DNA of 64,000 nucleotides from Gammaproteobacteria bacterium (GCA_022826505.1 JAJDUQ010000168.1:62001-126000); one strand, 5' to 3'; shown: positions 31,489 through 42,016, counted from the first letter of the stretch. Translations and numbers: made by a program. The notes: generated by a model from the letters alone, not told the origin.

Positions 31489-32886
31489 ATGTTGTCCACG
31501 ATTGCACTCGTCGGACGCCCGAACGTCGGCAAGTCCACCCTGTTCAACGCCCTGACTCGTACAAGGGACGCCCTCGTGGCGGACTTGCCGGGACTGACGC
31601 GCGACCGGAGATACGGCTACGTCCGCATTCAGGGCCGCGACGCGGTGGTGGTCGACACCGGCGGTCTCGTCGACGATGACGATCCGATCTCACGACTCAT
31701 ATCCGACCATGCCGCGCTCGCCATCGAGGAGTCCGAGGTGGTCGTGCTGGTGCTCGATGCCCGGACAGGCATGACCGGCGCGGATCAGCGCATTGCAGAC
31801 CGACTCAGACGCTGGGGTAAACCGATTCTGCTCGCCGCCAACAAGATTGACGGACTCGACGAGACCGTGGCCCCTGCCGAATTTCACGCGTTGGGCATGG
31901 GTGAACCGGTTCCGATCGCGGCCCTGCGTCGACGCGGGATCGGCCGTATCACCGGCGCTCTGGCCCGCATGCTCCCGCCCGGCGATGCACAAGCGACTTC
32001 GCGCCGCGCCGACGGTGCTCGGGTGTGCATCATCGGCCGGCCCAATACCGGCAAGTCGACCCTCGTCAACCGACTCGCGGGCAATGCCCGAGTGCTGGCG
32101 CACGACATGCCGGGAACCACCCGAGACAGCGTGGAAGTTCCCTTCGAGCGCAGCGGACGGCACTACGTGCTGATCGACACGGCGGGAATCCGGCGACGCT
32201 CCCGAGTGTCGGAAACGGTGGAGAAATTCAGCGTCGTCAAGTCCCTCGAAGCGATTGCGGCATCCGATGTCGCCATCGTCCTGCTGGACGCGGGCGCCGG
32301 GCTGAGCGAACAGGACGCCTCTCTGCTTGGCCTCGTCCTCGACGCCGGGCGCGCCGCCGTCGTCGCGATGAACAAGTGGGACCTCGCGGCGGGGGATGCC
32401 CGCACCGCGCTGCGATCCGAGGCACGGCGCCGGTTTGCGTTCGCCCCGTTCTGCCCGATCTGCCGTATTTCGGCCCTGAACGGCACGGGACTCGGCGAGT
32501 TGTTGCGCAGGGTCGACGCGTGCCATCACTCGGCATTCACAAGTCTCACGGCGTCCGGCCTGACGAGAGAGCTCGAACACGCGGTGGAGCACATGCCGCC
32601 ACCGCTTGTGCGTGGGCGTCGGATCAAGCTGCGCTACGCGCATCAGGGCGGTTCGAATCCTCCGGTCATCGTCGTGCACGGCAATCAGACCGAGCTGGTT
32701 CCGGCTTCGTACGGGCGCTATCTCGCAGGACGATTTCGCGCCGCATTCACGCTCGTGGGGACGCCGTTGCGCATCGAGTTCCGCACCGGCGAGAATCCGT
32801 TCAAGGGCAGGCGAAACACGCTGACTCCGCGCCAGCGCCGACGGCGGGCACGGCTGCTGCGCCACGTCGCGCGGCGCGGCCGGTAG
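31489..32886 (+). CDS. der: Ribosome-assembly GTPase Der (EngA)
   Basis: The 465-residue protein has tandem GTPase domains. The first has GRPNVGKSTL, DLPGLTRDR and NKID; the second has GRPNTGKSTL, DMPGTTRDS and NKWD. A C-terminal KH-like domain follows, with the conserved KLRYAHQGGSNPP. Der is needed for 50S subunit maturation. ATG 31489 begins the first P-loop strand as in the family; the frame upstream to 31429 is leader. The stop is 30 bp from the convergent bamC stop. Confidence 0.97.
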   Translation: MLSTIALVGRPNVGKSTLFNALTRTRDALVADLPGLTRDRRYGYVRIQGRDAVVVDTGGLVDDDDPISRLISDHAALAIEESEVVVLVLDARTGMTGADQRIADRLRRWGKPILLAANKIDGLDETVAPAEFHALGMGEPVPIAALRRRGIGRITGALARMLPPGDAQATSRRADGARVCIIGRPNTGKSTLVNRLAGNARVLAHDMPGTTRDSVEVPFERSGRHYVLIDTAGIRRRSRVSETVEKFSVVKSLEAIAASDVAIVLLDAGAGLSEQDASLLGLVLDAGRAAVVAMNKWDLAAGDARTALRSEARRRFAFAPFCPICRISALNGTGLGELLRRVDACHHSAFTSLTASGLTRELEHAVEHMPPPLVRGRRIKLRYAHQGGSNPPVIVVHGNQTELVPASYGRYLAGRFRAAFTLVGTPLRIEFRTGENPFKGRRNTLTPRQRRRRARLLRHVARRGR

Positions 32887-32916
32887 TCTGCGGATCGGGA
32901 TCGAGTCGAGGGACGG

Positions 32917-34101
32917 CTACCGCAGTTGTTCCTGAAGCACGGTGAGGATTCGCGTCGCACCCGGGCCCTCGACGCGCGCGCCCTCCGAATCGACGATGAC
33001 GACCCGGCTCGTGTCCCCCGTTTCCCCGATCACGCGCACGATGTACTCCTGCTCGTCCTGCTCCGCACCGTCATCGTTCCCCCAGAACTTCAGTGCGGAG
33101 AGCCACCCCGCGTCCTCGCGCCGCGAGTCGTCGTCGCTGGCGGCGTACCGCAGGAAGAACAGCCCCCGCGATCGATCGCGGTCCTCGACCGTGAACCCGG
33201 CCCGATCGAGCGCGAGGCCGGTGCGTCGCCACGCCTGCGAAAAGCCCGCGTCGAGCACGAGGACGGCATCGCCGCCGTCTTCGCGCTCGAGATGCGCGCG
33301 GGGGTCGGGACGGGCACTTGCGGCCACGGTCGTGGACGCCTGCTGCTCGTCCACACCGAGGAAGACCATCAACCGGGTGAGCATCTCCGCTTCGAGTCCG
33401 GGGTCGTTCGGTCGGGGCTGCCAGACCCTCGTGCCGATCCCTTCCCTGTTCGTCTTGTCGCCAACCACTTCCTGCTCGGCACCTTGATGGGAGATGTAGA
33501 TTTCGACTGTACCGGGCTCGGTACCACGTTCGATCCGGGTCCGGTACCGATCGCGGAAGTCCACCCCGTAGAGCGCATCGCCGACTCGCAGAAGCGCTCT
33601 CTTGATGGCGCCTGCGGGAAGCGGTTCGTGCCGCGCCGCCCATTCCGTTTCCATCACGCCGATGTCCGGCTCCTCGGACTCGAGCGCGAAGCCCTGCGCA
33701 GTCCAGAAGTCGCGAAGCCCGGGCCAGATCTCATCCGGCTTCATTGCGACGACCAGCCAGCGCTGGTCGCCGCTGCGCTCGATCCTCGCGTTCTCGATCT
33801 TCGGGAGCACCTCAGGCCCGGTCTGCGTCGTCGCGCTTCCCCCGTCGTCCGCATACTGCGAGTACGTGGGATCGACACCCGGGATCTGCAGCGAATCCCG
33901 CATCGTAGAGCTCGTGAGGTCCGGGGGGACCTCGAGCGGGGGGGCGCTCCGGCTCGACTGGTAGGACGGCTGCCGGTCGGGAAACACGTCTTCGAGGGTG
34001 CCGGAACAGCCGCCTGCGAGCACGGTGCCCGCAATCAGAACTCCGCCGAACGTCGCGCCGCGTGCCCTTCGCCGACGTGTGGGACTCAAGAATTCCGCCA
34101 T
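32917..34101 (-). CDS. bamC: Outer membrane protein assembly factor BamC
   Basis: The 394-residue lipoprotein has a basic N-terminus, a hydrophobic signal segment and lipobox LAGGC (Cys32). An extended, proline-rich region follows (PPLEVPPDLTS) and then two helix-grip domains (about 105-215 and 265-390). The PPLEVPPDL segment is the hallmark by which BamC binds BamD. In many gammaproteobacteria the order is gcvR, then divergent dapA-bamC. Here gcvR is divergent directly from bamC and dapA is absent. The protein is somewhat longer than E. coli BamC (344). Confidence 0.9.
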   Translation of the reverse strand: MAEFLSPTRRRRARGATFGGVLIAGTVLAGGCSGTLEDVFPDRQPSYQSSRSAPPLEVPPDLTSSTMRDSLQIPGVDPTYSQYADDGGSATTQTGPEVLPKIENARIERSGDQRWLVVAMKPDEIWPGLRDFWTAQGFALESEEPDIGVMETEWAARHEPLPAGAIKRALLRVGDALYGVDFRDRYRTRIERGTEPGTVEIYISHQGAEQEVVGDKTNREGIGTRVWQPRPNDPGLEAEMLTRLMVFLGVDEQQASTTVAASARPDPRAHLEREDGGDAVLVLDAGFSQAWRRTGLALDRAGFTVEDRDRSRGLFFLRYAASDDDSRREDAGWLSALKFWGNDDGAEQDEQEYIVRVIGETGDTSRVVIVDSEGARVEGPGATRILTVLQEQLR

Positions 34102-34241
34102 GTTTGCCTCGACCGAAACTCATCCGCGCGACGGTATGTCGACCAACGATGCTACGTCGATCATCGGCGTTGGACAACGCCCGTCCTGCCTGTCGACATC
34201 GACTGCGCCTGCCCCGCAGGCCCTGTCCCACACCGTCCGGT

Positions 34242-34247
34242 TATACT
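34242..34247 (+). promoter_or_regulatory. Candidate -10 (TATACT) for gcvR
   Basis: TATACT is a five-of-six match to the -10 consensus in an otherwise GC-rich 231-bp divergent gap between bamC and gcvR, about 85 bp upstream of the gcvR start. No good -35 sits 16-18 bp upstream. Confidence 0.35.
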
Positions 34248-34332
34248 AGCGTCCGCCTCGCAGCGCCCAGCCTCTCACCGGCTTCGAATGGGCGACGAGA
34301 TCCGTGTCCGAACCCGTTTCGTGCGACCCGCG

Positions 34333-34860
34333 ATGCAAACGCACCTCATACTTTCCGCCATCGCAACCGACGAGCAGCGGGGTCTGTCCGCGCTGGTGCG
34401 TACCATCCACGAAAGCGGGTGCGGCATCCGGGAGGCACGGCTCGTGCGATTCGGCGATCACGTGAGCGTCGTGGCGGGAGTGACCGGCAACTGGAATGCG
34501 GTCGCCAAGCTCGAGGATGCCCTCGTCCGCCTCGATGGTGCGGACGGACTCCGCATCGTTTCGTCACGATCGAGTCGGGACGCCGTGCAAGGCGAGGCCA
34601 TCCCCTATCTTGCCGAGATTTCCGGCGTGGACCGTGCCGGCGTGCTTGCACAAATGGTACGGTTCTTCGCTGATCGAGAGATTCCCATCGAGGACCTCCA
34701 CGCGACGACGAGCCGCACGCAGTACAGCGATACGCGGATCGGATCGGCCCATTTCACCGTCGGGCTGCCCGCATCGCTGTCGCTCGCCACGGTTCGGGGG
34801 GAGTTCATGGATCTCTGCGACGAACTGAACGTGGACGGCGTGCTCGCTCCGATCAGGTAG
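34333..34860 (+). CDS. gcvR: Glycine cleavage system transcriptional repressor-like protein (GcvR, two ACT domains)
   Basis: The 175-residue protein is two tandem ACT domains. The first is near LILSAIATDEQRGLSALVRT; the second begins at YLAEISGVDRAGVLAQMVRF. This matches GcvR in length and pattern. In E. coli GcvR binds GcvA in response to glycine to repress gcvTHP. The start is uncertain: ATG 34333 matches the family N-terminus best, while ATG 34288 in frame adds 15 residues. The gene is divergent from bamC and 25 bp upstream of phoH. Confidence 0.85.
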   Translation: MQTHLILSAIATDEQRGLSALVRTIHESGCGIREARLVRFGDHVSVVAGVTGNWNAVAKLEDALVRLDGADGLRIVSSRSSRDAVQGEAIPYLAEISGVDRAGVLAQMVRFFADREIPIEDLHATTSRTQYSDTRIGSAHFTVGLPASLSLATVRGEFMDLCDELNVDGVLAPIR

Positions 34861-34885
34861 ACCACGCGCATCGTTCAGTCGCCGA

Positions 34886-36394
34886 ATGACAAACCCGGAG
34901 CTCGAATCCCGCCCCCCCGCGTCCGAACCCGGAGCAACCGGCTCGATGCCTCGACGCCAGGCTCCGGCGCCGAACGGAGTCGGCACCCGCGCACACGTGC
35001 CCGACGAGAGAGACGCGATGCGCCTGTTCGTGCTGGACACGAGCGTCCTCATGCACGATCCGACCGCCCTGTTCCGGTTCCAGGAGCACGACGTGTACCT
35101 GCCGATGGTCGTGCTCGAAGAACTGGATGCGGCGAAGAAGGGCACCTCCGAGACGGCTCGCAACGTCCGGGAGGTAAGCCGGCTCCTCGACGAGGTGCTG
35201 CAGGACGCGGACGAGGCGGCCATCGGCCGCGGAATTCCCCTGCCAGACCCGAGGCACGGCGCCGAATTCGGCCGTTTGTACCTGCAGACCCGGACCTTTT
35301 CGGACCTGCTTCCCGAACCGCTGTCCGGCTCGAGGCCCGACAACGGAATCCTGAACGTCGCCCGAGCGCTTCATGGAGAGCGCCGCGGGCGCAGTGTGGT
35401 CCTCGTCTCCAAGGACATCAACCTTCGCATCAAGGCCTGCGCCCTCGGCATCCGAGCCGAGGACTACCGCGACGACGTCGTCATCGACGACGTCTCGCTC
35501 CTGTGCCCGGGGGTGTACCGAATTCCGGCGAGTGACTGGGCGGCGCGGTTCGGCGCCGGAGAGTCATGGCGCGCAGACGGCCGCACGTTCCACGGGGTCG
35601 GCGGGGCGGATGCCGCCGAGTGGTTTCCCAACCAGTGCCTGTATCCGGACGGTACGGCAGCGGTCGGGATGCTCGTACGGCGGATAGAGGACGGGCGTGC
35701 CGTGCTGGAGCCGGCCCGCGACTACCGCGACGGAGGCGAATCCGTGTGGGGAGTCCACGCGCGCAACGTCGAGCAGAACTTTGCGCTCAACCTGCTTCTG
35801 GACCCGGACATCGACTTCGTGACCCTGATTGGCACCGCCGGCACCGGCAAGACGCTCCTCGCGCTCGCGGCGGGACTCGCCCAGACGCTGGATCAGCGGC
35901 ATTACCGAGAAATCGTGATGACCCGCGTCACCGTGCCCGTCGCCGACGACATCGGGTTCCTGCCCGGCACCGAGGAGGAGAAGATGGCGCCGTGGATGGG
36001 GGCGCTGATGGACAACCTGGAAGTCCTCACCGAGGTGGAGACCGGCGGCGGCTGGGGGCGTGCGACCGCCGACGACCTCATTCGCAACCGCATCAAGGTC
36101 CGCTCCCTGAACTTCATGCGGGGTCGTACCTTTCTCAATCGCTACGTCATCCTCGACGAGGCGCAGAACCTGACCCGCCACCAGATGAAGACCCTGGTGA
36201 CGCGCGCGGGACCGGGGACGAAGATGGTATGCCTCGGCAACGTGAGACAGATCGACACGCCCTGGCTCTCGGAGACGACGTCCGGACTGACCCACGTGGT
36301 CGACCGGTTCAAGCAATGGCGCCACAGCGGTCACGTGACGCTGGTCCGTGGGGAACGTTCGCGGCTCGCCGATTTCGCAACGGAGTCGCTGTAA
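34886..36394 (+). CDS. PIN domain-containing PhoH-family ATPase (PhoH2 type)
   Basis: The 502-residue protein fuses an N-terminal PIN RNase domain to a C-terminal PhoH ATPase. The PIN part starts at residue ~45 (RLFVLDTSVLMHD, with further acidic residues in VVLEELD and VLVSKDINLRIKA). PhoH has Walker A GTAGTGKTLLALAAG near residue 320 and Walker B ILDEAQNLT near residue 420. Such fusions are RNA helicase/ribonuclease candidates. The first 44 residues are low-complexity. An ATG at 35018 with GAGAG upstream begins exactly at the PIN domain and may be the true start. It follows gcvR closely and converges with the glutamate dehydrogenase gene. Confidence 0.92.
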   Translation: MTNPELESRPPASEPGATGSMPRRQAPAPNGVGTRAHVPDERDAMRLFVLDTSVLMHDPTALFRFQEHDVYLPMVVLEELDAAKKGTSETARNVREVSRLLDEVLQDADEAAIGRGIPLPDPRHGAEFGRLYLQTRTFSDLLPEPLSGSRPDNGILNVARALHGERRGRSVVLVSKDINLRIKACALGIRAEDYRDDVVIDDVSLLCPGVYRIPASDWAARFGAGESWRADGRTFHGVGGADAAEWFPNQCLYPDGTAAVGMLVRRIEDGRAVLEPARDYRDGGESVWGVHARNVEQNFALNLLLDPDIDFVTLIGTAGTGKTLLALAAGLAQTLDQRHYREIVMTRVTVPVADDIGFLPGTEEEKMAPWMGALMDNLEVLTEVETGGGWGRATADDLIRNRIKVRSLNFMRGRTFLNRYVILDEAQNLTRHQMKTLVTRAGPGTKMVCLGNVRQIDTPWLSETTSGLTHVVDRFKQWRHSGHVTLVRGERSRLADFATESL

Positions 36395-36596
36395 CGTTCC
36401 ACGCCGAACCGACTGCGAAACGACACGCCCGGACCAGCCGAACAGCCGTTGCAGCCGCCAACAGCACCCGCGCTCCCCGGAGACACCTCCCCCCCTTTCA
36501 AGGTGGGACACAGGCGCATCGCCTTCCAGGTGAGAGGCTCGCAGCTTGCTCGTGCGTCGATAGCGGACCGGGCGGCCGGGTCCCCGAATCTTCCGA

Positions 36597-39500
36597 TCAC
36601 TCTCCCTGGCGCAGGGTGCGAATCTCCCCCATCGCAACCGAGAGCATCGTGAAGTCCGTTCGATCCGCACCCGCGAGATCGCCGAGGATGTGCCTGCACC
36701 GGGCGACCGGGATCCGGTTCTGCTCGAGCCATGCCTCCACCCGGTCGGCCGGGGTCACGTCTCCCGCGTCGAGCCGTAGCGAGTCCAGGGTCAGCCCGCT
36801 CAATTGCGCGTACAGATCGTCGCGCAGCGCGGCGCGCGACAGCGCCTGCCAGCGGTTGTCGCGAGGCAACGCCGCAATCTGATCGCGCAACCAGTGCAGG
36901 TCGAGCGATTCACCGAGCGCGAAGTACACCGACGCAGCCTCTTCGACGGTGATGGCCGCACCCGACGCCACCTCGACCACGTCCAGCGCGGAGAGCAGTT
37001 CGTTGCCGCTCGCGACCTCCAGCGCAAGGTCCTCGGGAACGCCACGCCCGACGAGCCGATCCCTCGCGGCGTCGAGCGCGGTACGGCTCGAATCGGCCAC
37101 GAAATCCCTCAGTTGACGGCGAAGCGCAGTCACTCCGCTTCCGAAGTGCCCGATGTCGCGGGCGATGTCGAGAGGACGCGGGCGGTTCCTGAGCAGCCAC
37201 CGCGCGCCCCGCTCGACGAGCTTGCGCGTCTCCAGCAGCATCGTGATCTGGACGTCCGCCGCCACCGCGTTGTCCAGCACCTCGATTGCTTCCCACGTCC
37301 CGCGCATGCCGTACACCTCGCGCGCCACGAGGTAAGCGCGGGCGATGTCCGCGTCGTCCGCGCCGGTCTCCTCGCGCAGCCGGAAGGCAAACGTCATCCC
37401 GCATCGGTTGACCATCTCGTTCGCGACCACGGTACTGACGATCTCGCGGGCGAGCCGATGGGCCGGCATCAGAGCGGAGCACTGTTCGCGCAGCGCGGAC
37501 GGAAAGTACGCACGCAGCTCGTTGACCACGAACGGCTCGTCCGGCAACGTGGAGGCCAGCAGGCGCTCGAACAGGCGAATCTTCACGTACGCGATCAGCA
37601 CGGACAGCTCCGGCGCATGGAGCCCTCCACCGGCCGCGAGCCGTTCGGCAATCTCCTCCGCCCCCGGCAGGAACTCGATCTCGCGGTCGAGGTCCCCGTC
37701 GCGCTCCAGCCGGCGGATGAGCCTGGAATGCACCTCCAGCAGGGATGTCGACTGGGTCGCGGCCAGGCTCAGCGCCTGGGTCTGCAGATAGTTGTCGCGC
37801 AGGACCAGCTCCGATACCTCGTCGGTCATCTCCTCCAGGAGACGGTTGCGCTGCTTCTCGGTCATGTCGCCGCCCGACACCACCTCGTTCAGCAACACCT
37901 TGATGTTCACCTCGTGGTCCGAACAGTCCACCCCGCCGGAGTTGTCGATGGCGTCGGTGTTCACCCGTCCGCCGTTGGCCGCGAACTCGATCCGCCCGAG
38001 CTGGGTGAGACCGAGGTTTCCTCCTTCGCCGACGATTCGGCACCGCAGCTCATCCCCGTTGACCCGCACGATGTCGTTGGCCCGATCGCCGACGTCGGAG
38101 TGCGACTCGCGCCGCGACTTGACGTAGGTGCCGATGCCGCCATTCCAGAGCAGGTCGACGGGAGCCTTGAGCATCGCCGCGATCAGCTCGCTGGGAGTGA
38201 GCGATTGCGTGTCGATGCCGAGCGCTTCGCGTGCCTCCGGGCTCAGGGATATCGACTTGGCGCTCCGCGGGAAAACCCCGCCGCCCGGGGACATCACCGA
38301 GCGGTCGAAGTCGTCCCAGGTCGAACGCGGGAGCGCGAAGAGCCGCTCGCGCTCCGCGAACGTCGACTCGGGGTCCGGGCTCGGGTCGATGAACACGTGC
38401 ATGTGGTTGAACGCGCCCACCAGACGGAGGTGCCGGGAGCACAGCATCCCGTTCCCGAACACGTCGCCGCCCATGTCGCCGATGCCGACGGCAGTGAAAT
38501 CGGTGCTCTGGCAGTCGATGCCGATCTCGCGGAAGTGGCGCTTGACCGACTCCCACCCCCCGCGTGCGGTAATTCCCATGCCCTTGTGGTCGTAGCCCTG
38601 GGAGCCGCCGGAGGCGAACGCGTCGCCGAGCCAGAAGCCGTACTCGAGGGCGAGCGCGTTCGCGATGTCGGAAAACGTCGCGGTTCCCTTGTCCGCCGCG
38701 ACCACCAGGTACGGGTCATCCCCGTCGTGGCGCACCACCCGCTCGGGCGGGACGACCTGCGCTGCGGCCAGGTTGTCGGTCACATCGAGGAGCCCGCGGA
38801 TGAATATGCGGTAGCAGGCGATTCCCTCCTCCTGGATCGTGTCCCGCGCGCCATCGACCGGCAGTCTCTTCGGAACGAAGCCGCCCTTGGAGCCGACAGG
38901 CACGATGACCGCGTTCTTGACCTGCTGGGCCTTGGCGAGGCCCAGCACCTCGGTGCGGAAGTCCTCGCGCCGGTCCGACCAGCGAATGCCGCCTCGGGCG
39001 ACCGCACCGCTGCGCAGGTGCACGCCCTCCACGCGCGGCGAGTAGACGAATATCTCGTACTTCGGCCGCGGTTCGGGCAGCTCGGGGATCCGGTGCGGGT
39101 CGAGCTTGAACGAAACGTACGGCTTCGGTGAGCCGTCGGAGCTGCACTGGTAGTAGTTCGTGCGCAAGGTGGCACGAATGACGCCGATGTAGCTGCGCAG
39201 GATCCGGTCCTCGTCGAGGTTCGCCACCTCGTCCAGCGCCGCCTCGATCCGGGTCATGACCTCCAGCGACGCGTCGAGCTGCTCCATGGCCGCACCCTTC
39301 GCGTCCTGCGGGCTCGGGGGTTCTCGCTGCCGATCGGGGTCGAGACGGACCTGGAACAACTCCACCAGCATCGAGGCGATACGGGGGTTCGCGGCGAGCG
39401 CGTCCTGCATGTAGGTCTCGCTGAACGTCACTCCGGCCTGACGCAGGTACTTGCAATACGCGCGCAGTATGACGATCTCGCGCCACCTGATACCGGCTCT

Positions 39501-41501
39501 CAGCACCAGTCGGTTGAAGCCGTCGTTCTCGACCTCCCCGGACCATATGCGGGCGAACGCTTCGCGAAACGTCTCGTCGATTCGGTCCGGATCGAAGTCC
39601 GGGCCCTCACCGTGGAGCATTCCGAAGTCGTGCAGCCACACCCTTGGGGCGCCGGCGCGCTTGATCTTGCTCGGATGCTCGTCCTCGACCTTCAGGCCCA
39701 TGTTCTCCAGCATGGGCAGCGCGTCGGAGAGCACCACCGGGCGCCGGCCGAGCTTGAACAGCTTGAATCGCAGCCTCCCCTCCTCCGCCTCGAGCGGGCG
39801 GTAGAGGCTCATCTCGATGCCGCTCTCCTCGATGCGCTCCATCTTCTCGACGTCGAGCACGGCAACCCGCGCGGAGTAGGCCTCGCGGTAGTCGGCCCGG
39901 AACGCGCCACCGTAGCGCTGGAACAGACGCGTACCTTGCTCCTCGCCGAAGGAATCGAGCAGGGCGTCGTGCAGGTCGTCGGTCCAGGTGCGGCTCAGCA
40001 TGCGCATCCGCCGCTCCAGGTCCGCGATGTCGTAGCTCTGCGTGCGCTCCGCATCGACGTGGATGACGAAGTAGAGGCGGGCCAGTACCGACTCCGACAG
40101 CCGTACCGTGAACTCGGTGTCGGCTCCACCGAATGCGTCTTCGAGAATTTCCTGGATCACGAGTCGGCTCTGGGTGGTGAACCGCTCCCGGGGCACGAAC
40201 GCGATGCACGAGTAGAAGCGCCCGAACCGGTCCGCGTGCACGAACAACCGGAGCCGCTGCCGCTCCTGGAGGTGCAGGATCCCCATCGACGTCTCGAACA
40301 GCTCGTCGGCGGAGATCTGGAAGAGCAGCTCGCGGGGAAAGGTGTCGACGATGTTCTGAAGCGCCTTGGCGGCATGGCTGTTGCGGGGATAGCCGGCGCG
40401 GTCGAGCACCTCGGCCGCCTTGCGGCGCAACAGGGGGATGTCGCGCGGCACGCGGTTGTAGGCGGCGGAGGTGTACAGGCCCAGGAACCGCCGAACCGCG
40501 CAGACCCTGCCGTCGGCGTCGAACTGCCTGACCCCGATGTAGTCGAGATGGCTCGGGCGGTGCACGGTGGACCGGATGTCCGCGCGGGTGAGGACGAGCA
40601 GCTCCGGCTCCTGTGGGTCGCGCCGCCGGCGCGGCGGCGGCAGGTTCGCGAACGCTTCGCGGGCTCGTCCGCCCTCGTCGCGCAGCAGTCCGAGCCCCGT
40701 ACCCGGCTCGGCCACGAATTGTTCACGACTTCGGGGCTCACCACTTCGGGGCTCACGACCGCCGGTCTTCTCGACTCGAAATTCGCTGAAACCGAGAAGC
40801 GTGAAGTGGTTGTTCTCGATCCACTCGAGAAAGGCGCAGGTCTCCTCCAGTTCTTCGCGATTCACGGCCGGCGGTGTCGAACGGAGGTCCGCGATGCACC
40901 GGCGCAGTTGCTCGCGCATGTCCTGCCAGTCCTCGACCGCGGCCCGGACGTCGTCGAGCGCCGAGCGCACCTCCGCCGCTATTTCATCGAGCACATCCTG
41001 TTCGGTCTGGCGATCGGCCTCGATGTGGATCACCGCCTCGACGATGGAGCCCTCGCGGTCGTCGTCCACGGACGCGAGCGCGTCGATGCGGCCGCCCTCC
41101 CCGCGGCAGAAACGCATGACGGGGTGGATCACGAGATGGCTCGTGTACCCGCGGCGGTTCAGGACCATGCGCACCGAGTCGATCAGGAACGGCATGTCGT
41201 CGGTGACGATTTCGACGATGGTGTGGGTCGACTGCCAGCCGTGCTGCTCGACCTGAGGGTTGTAGACCCGGATCTTCGGTGTCCCCGGCGTACGACGCCG
41301 AGCCAGGTTCAGGTGCGCCGCCGCAGCGCCGTAGAGGTCGTCGGTCTTTCGCTCGGCAAGGTCGCCGGGCGAGACCCCCGCGTAGTACTCGGTGACGAAG
41401 GCCAGGACGAGATCCAGCTCATCGGGGCTCACGCGCTCGCGCGCAAGCGCGGCGACTTCGTCCATCAGCTCGTTTGGCGGGGTTGTCGGCTGGGTCGTCA
41501 T
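36597..41501 (-). CDS. gdhB: NAD-specific glutamate dehydrogenase, large (GDH-180-type)
   Basis: This 1634-residue enzyme belongs to the large bacterial NAD-GDH class. The N-terminal half (1-~750) has the ACT-like regulatory and helical segments. The catalytic core begins at about 770, with the Lys-containing GSKGGFVPKRLP near 875, ADKGTATFSDIANALALEYG near 935 and GIGDMGGDVFGNGMLCSRH near 1010. A helical C-terminal domain follows. It oxidises glutamate to 2-oxoglutarate, usually catabolically. GAGGAG precedes ATG 41501. A 15-bp tandem duplication at 40728-40757 encodes the RSGEP/RSREQ stretch. The gene converges with phoH across 202 bp of featureless sequence and marks the left border of the accessory island. 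Confidence 0.96.
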   Translation of the reverse strand: MTTQPTTPPNELMDEVAALARERVSPDELDLVLAFVTEYYAGVSPGDLAERKTDDLYGAAAAHLNLARRRTPGTPKIRVYNPQVEQHGWQSTHTIVEIVTDDMPFLIDSVRMVLNRRGYTSHLVIHPVMRFCRGEGGRIDALASVDDDREGSIVEAVIHIEADRQTEQDVLDEIAAEVRSALDDVRAAVEDWQDMREQLRRCIADLRSTPPAVNREELEETCAFLEWIENNHFTLLGFSEFRVEKTGGREPRSGEPRSREQFVAEPGTGLGLLRDEGGRAREAFANLPPPRRRRDPQEPELLVLTRADIRSTVHRPSHLDYIGVRQFDADGRVCAVRRFLGLYTSAAYNRVPRDIPLLRRKAAEVLDRAGYPRNSHAAKALQNIVDTFPRELLFQISADELFETSMGILHLQERQRLRLFVHADRFGRFYSCIAFVPRERFTTQSRLVIQEILEDAFGGADTEFTVRLSESVLARLYFVIHVDAERTQSYDIADLERRMRMLSRTWTDDLHDALLDSFGEEQGTRLFQRYGGAFRADYREAYSARVAVLDVEKMERIEESGIEMSLYRPLEAEEGRLRFKLFKLGRRPVVLSDALPMLENMGLKVEDEHPSKIKRAGAPRVWLHDFGMLHGEGPDFDPDRIDETFREAFARIWSGEVENDGFNRLVLRAGIRWREIVILRAYCKYLRQAGVTFSETYMQDALAANPRIASMLVELFQVRLDPDRQREPPSPQDAKGAAMEQLDASLEVMTRIEAALDEVANLDEDRILRSYIGVIRATLRTNYYQCSSDGSPKPYVSFKLDPHRIPELPEPRPKYEIFVYSPRVEGVHLRSGAVARGGIRWSDRREDFRTEVLGLAKAQQVKNAVIVPVGSKGGFVPKRLPVDGARDTIQEEGIACYRIFIRGLLDVTDNLAAAQVVPPERVVRHDGDDPYLVVAADKGTATFSDIANALALEYGFWLGDAFASGGSQGYDHKGMGITARGGWESVKRHFREIGIDCQSTDFTAVGIGDMGGDVFGNGMLCSRHLRLVGAFNHMHVFIDPSPDPESTFAERERLFALPRSTWDDFDRSVMSPGGGVFPRSAKSISLSPEAREALGIDTQSLTPSELIAAMLKAPVDLLWNGGIGTYVKSRRESHSDVGDRANDIVRVNGDELRCRIVGEGGNLGLTQLGRIEFAANGGRVNTDAIDNSGGVDCSDHEVNIKVLLNEVVSGGDMTEKQRNRLLEEMTDEVSELVLRDNYLQTQALSLAATQSTSLLEVHSRLIRRLERDGDLDREIEFLPGAEEIAERLAAGGGLHAPELSVLIAYVKIRLFERLLASTLPDEPFVVNELRAYFPSALREQCSALMPAHRLAREIVSTVVANEMVNRCGMTFAFRLREETGADDADIARAYLVAREVYGMRGTWEAIEVLDNAVAADVQITMLLETRKLVERGARWLLRNRPRPLDIARDIGHFGSGVTALRRQLRDFVADSSRTALDAARDRLVGRGVPEDLALEVASGNELLSALDVVEVASGAAITVEEAASVYFALGESLDLHWLRDQIAALPRDNRWQALSRAALRDDLYAQLSGLTLDSLRLDAGDVTPADRVEAWLEQNRIPVARCRHILGDLAGADRTDFTMLSVAMGEIRTLRQGE

Positions 41502-42016
41502 CGGAGATCGCTCCTCGTGTCATCGTGATGCCGTCGCGTCGATTCGCCTCGTACGCCCCGAACCGCATCGGAGCCCCCGCCGCCCATCGACCGATGGTGG
41601 TTGCGGCTCATGCCTCCGCGGCTGTGGTCGGCGCGGATCGTCAGCACGACTCAGGGCGCCTCGTGCCCTCGCGGGGGCCGTCGCGCTTCCGCACACGAGC
41701 TCACGCCAGGCACGTCGGACTCCAGTATAGACCCGTTCCCGTCATCCTCCGGAACTCTGGAACTCGATCGCTGTCCGGGAGCTTGACGGCACGGGCCCGG
41801 ACGATGCTCGGGAGACCGGCCTGCGAGGGCGGAGCGTCCCGGAAAGCTGAGGTCCGCCGCGTGCGATCGAGGTTGTTCCGGACGATGGGTCCCGAACCTC
41901 ACGACCAGCGGGATCGCGGCCGACGGGTATCGAGCCCGGAGCCTGCACACATGGAGACCGAGGACCCGGTTCCGGGAGTTCCAATCGATGGATTCCGGAT
42001 CGATTTCAGAGTTAGG
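41502..42016. other. 515-bp gap at the left edge of the island
   Basis: No supported gene. An open frame from 41474 reads through it into the coiled-coil gene but has no homology I recognise and no ribosome binding site. It ends in GTTAGGATGG, similar to the GTTAGAATGG that precedes other coiled-coil genes of the island. Confidence 0.4.

Noticed and set aside
32650-32662. tRNA-like T-loop sequence GGTTCGAATCC
   Set aside because: It lies inside der, encodes the conserved GGSNPP, and no cloverleaf can be built around it. No tRNA or rRNA gene was seen in the window.
36804-39131. 775-codon plus-strand open frame
   Set aside because: It is antisense to the glutamate dehydrogenase gene, whose family match is complete; long antisense frames are expected in GC-rich coding DNA, and the translation is Arg/His/Val-rich without motifs.
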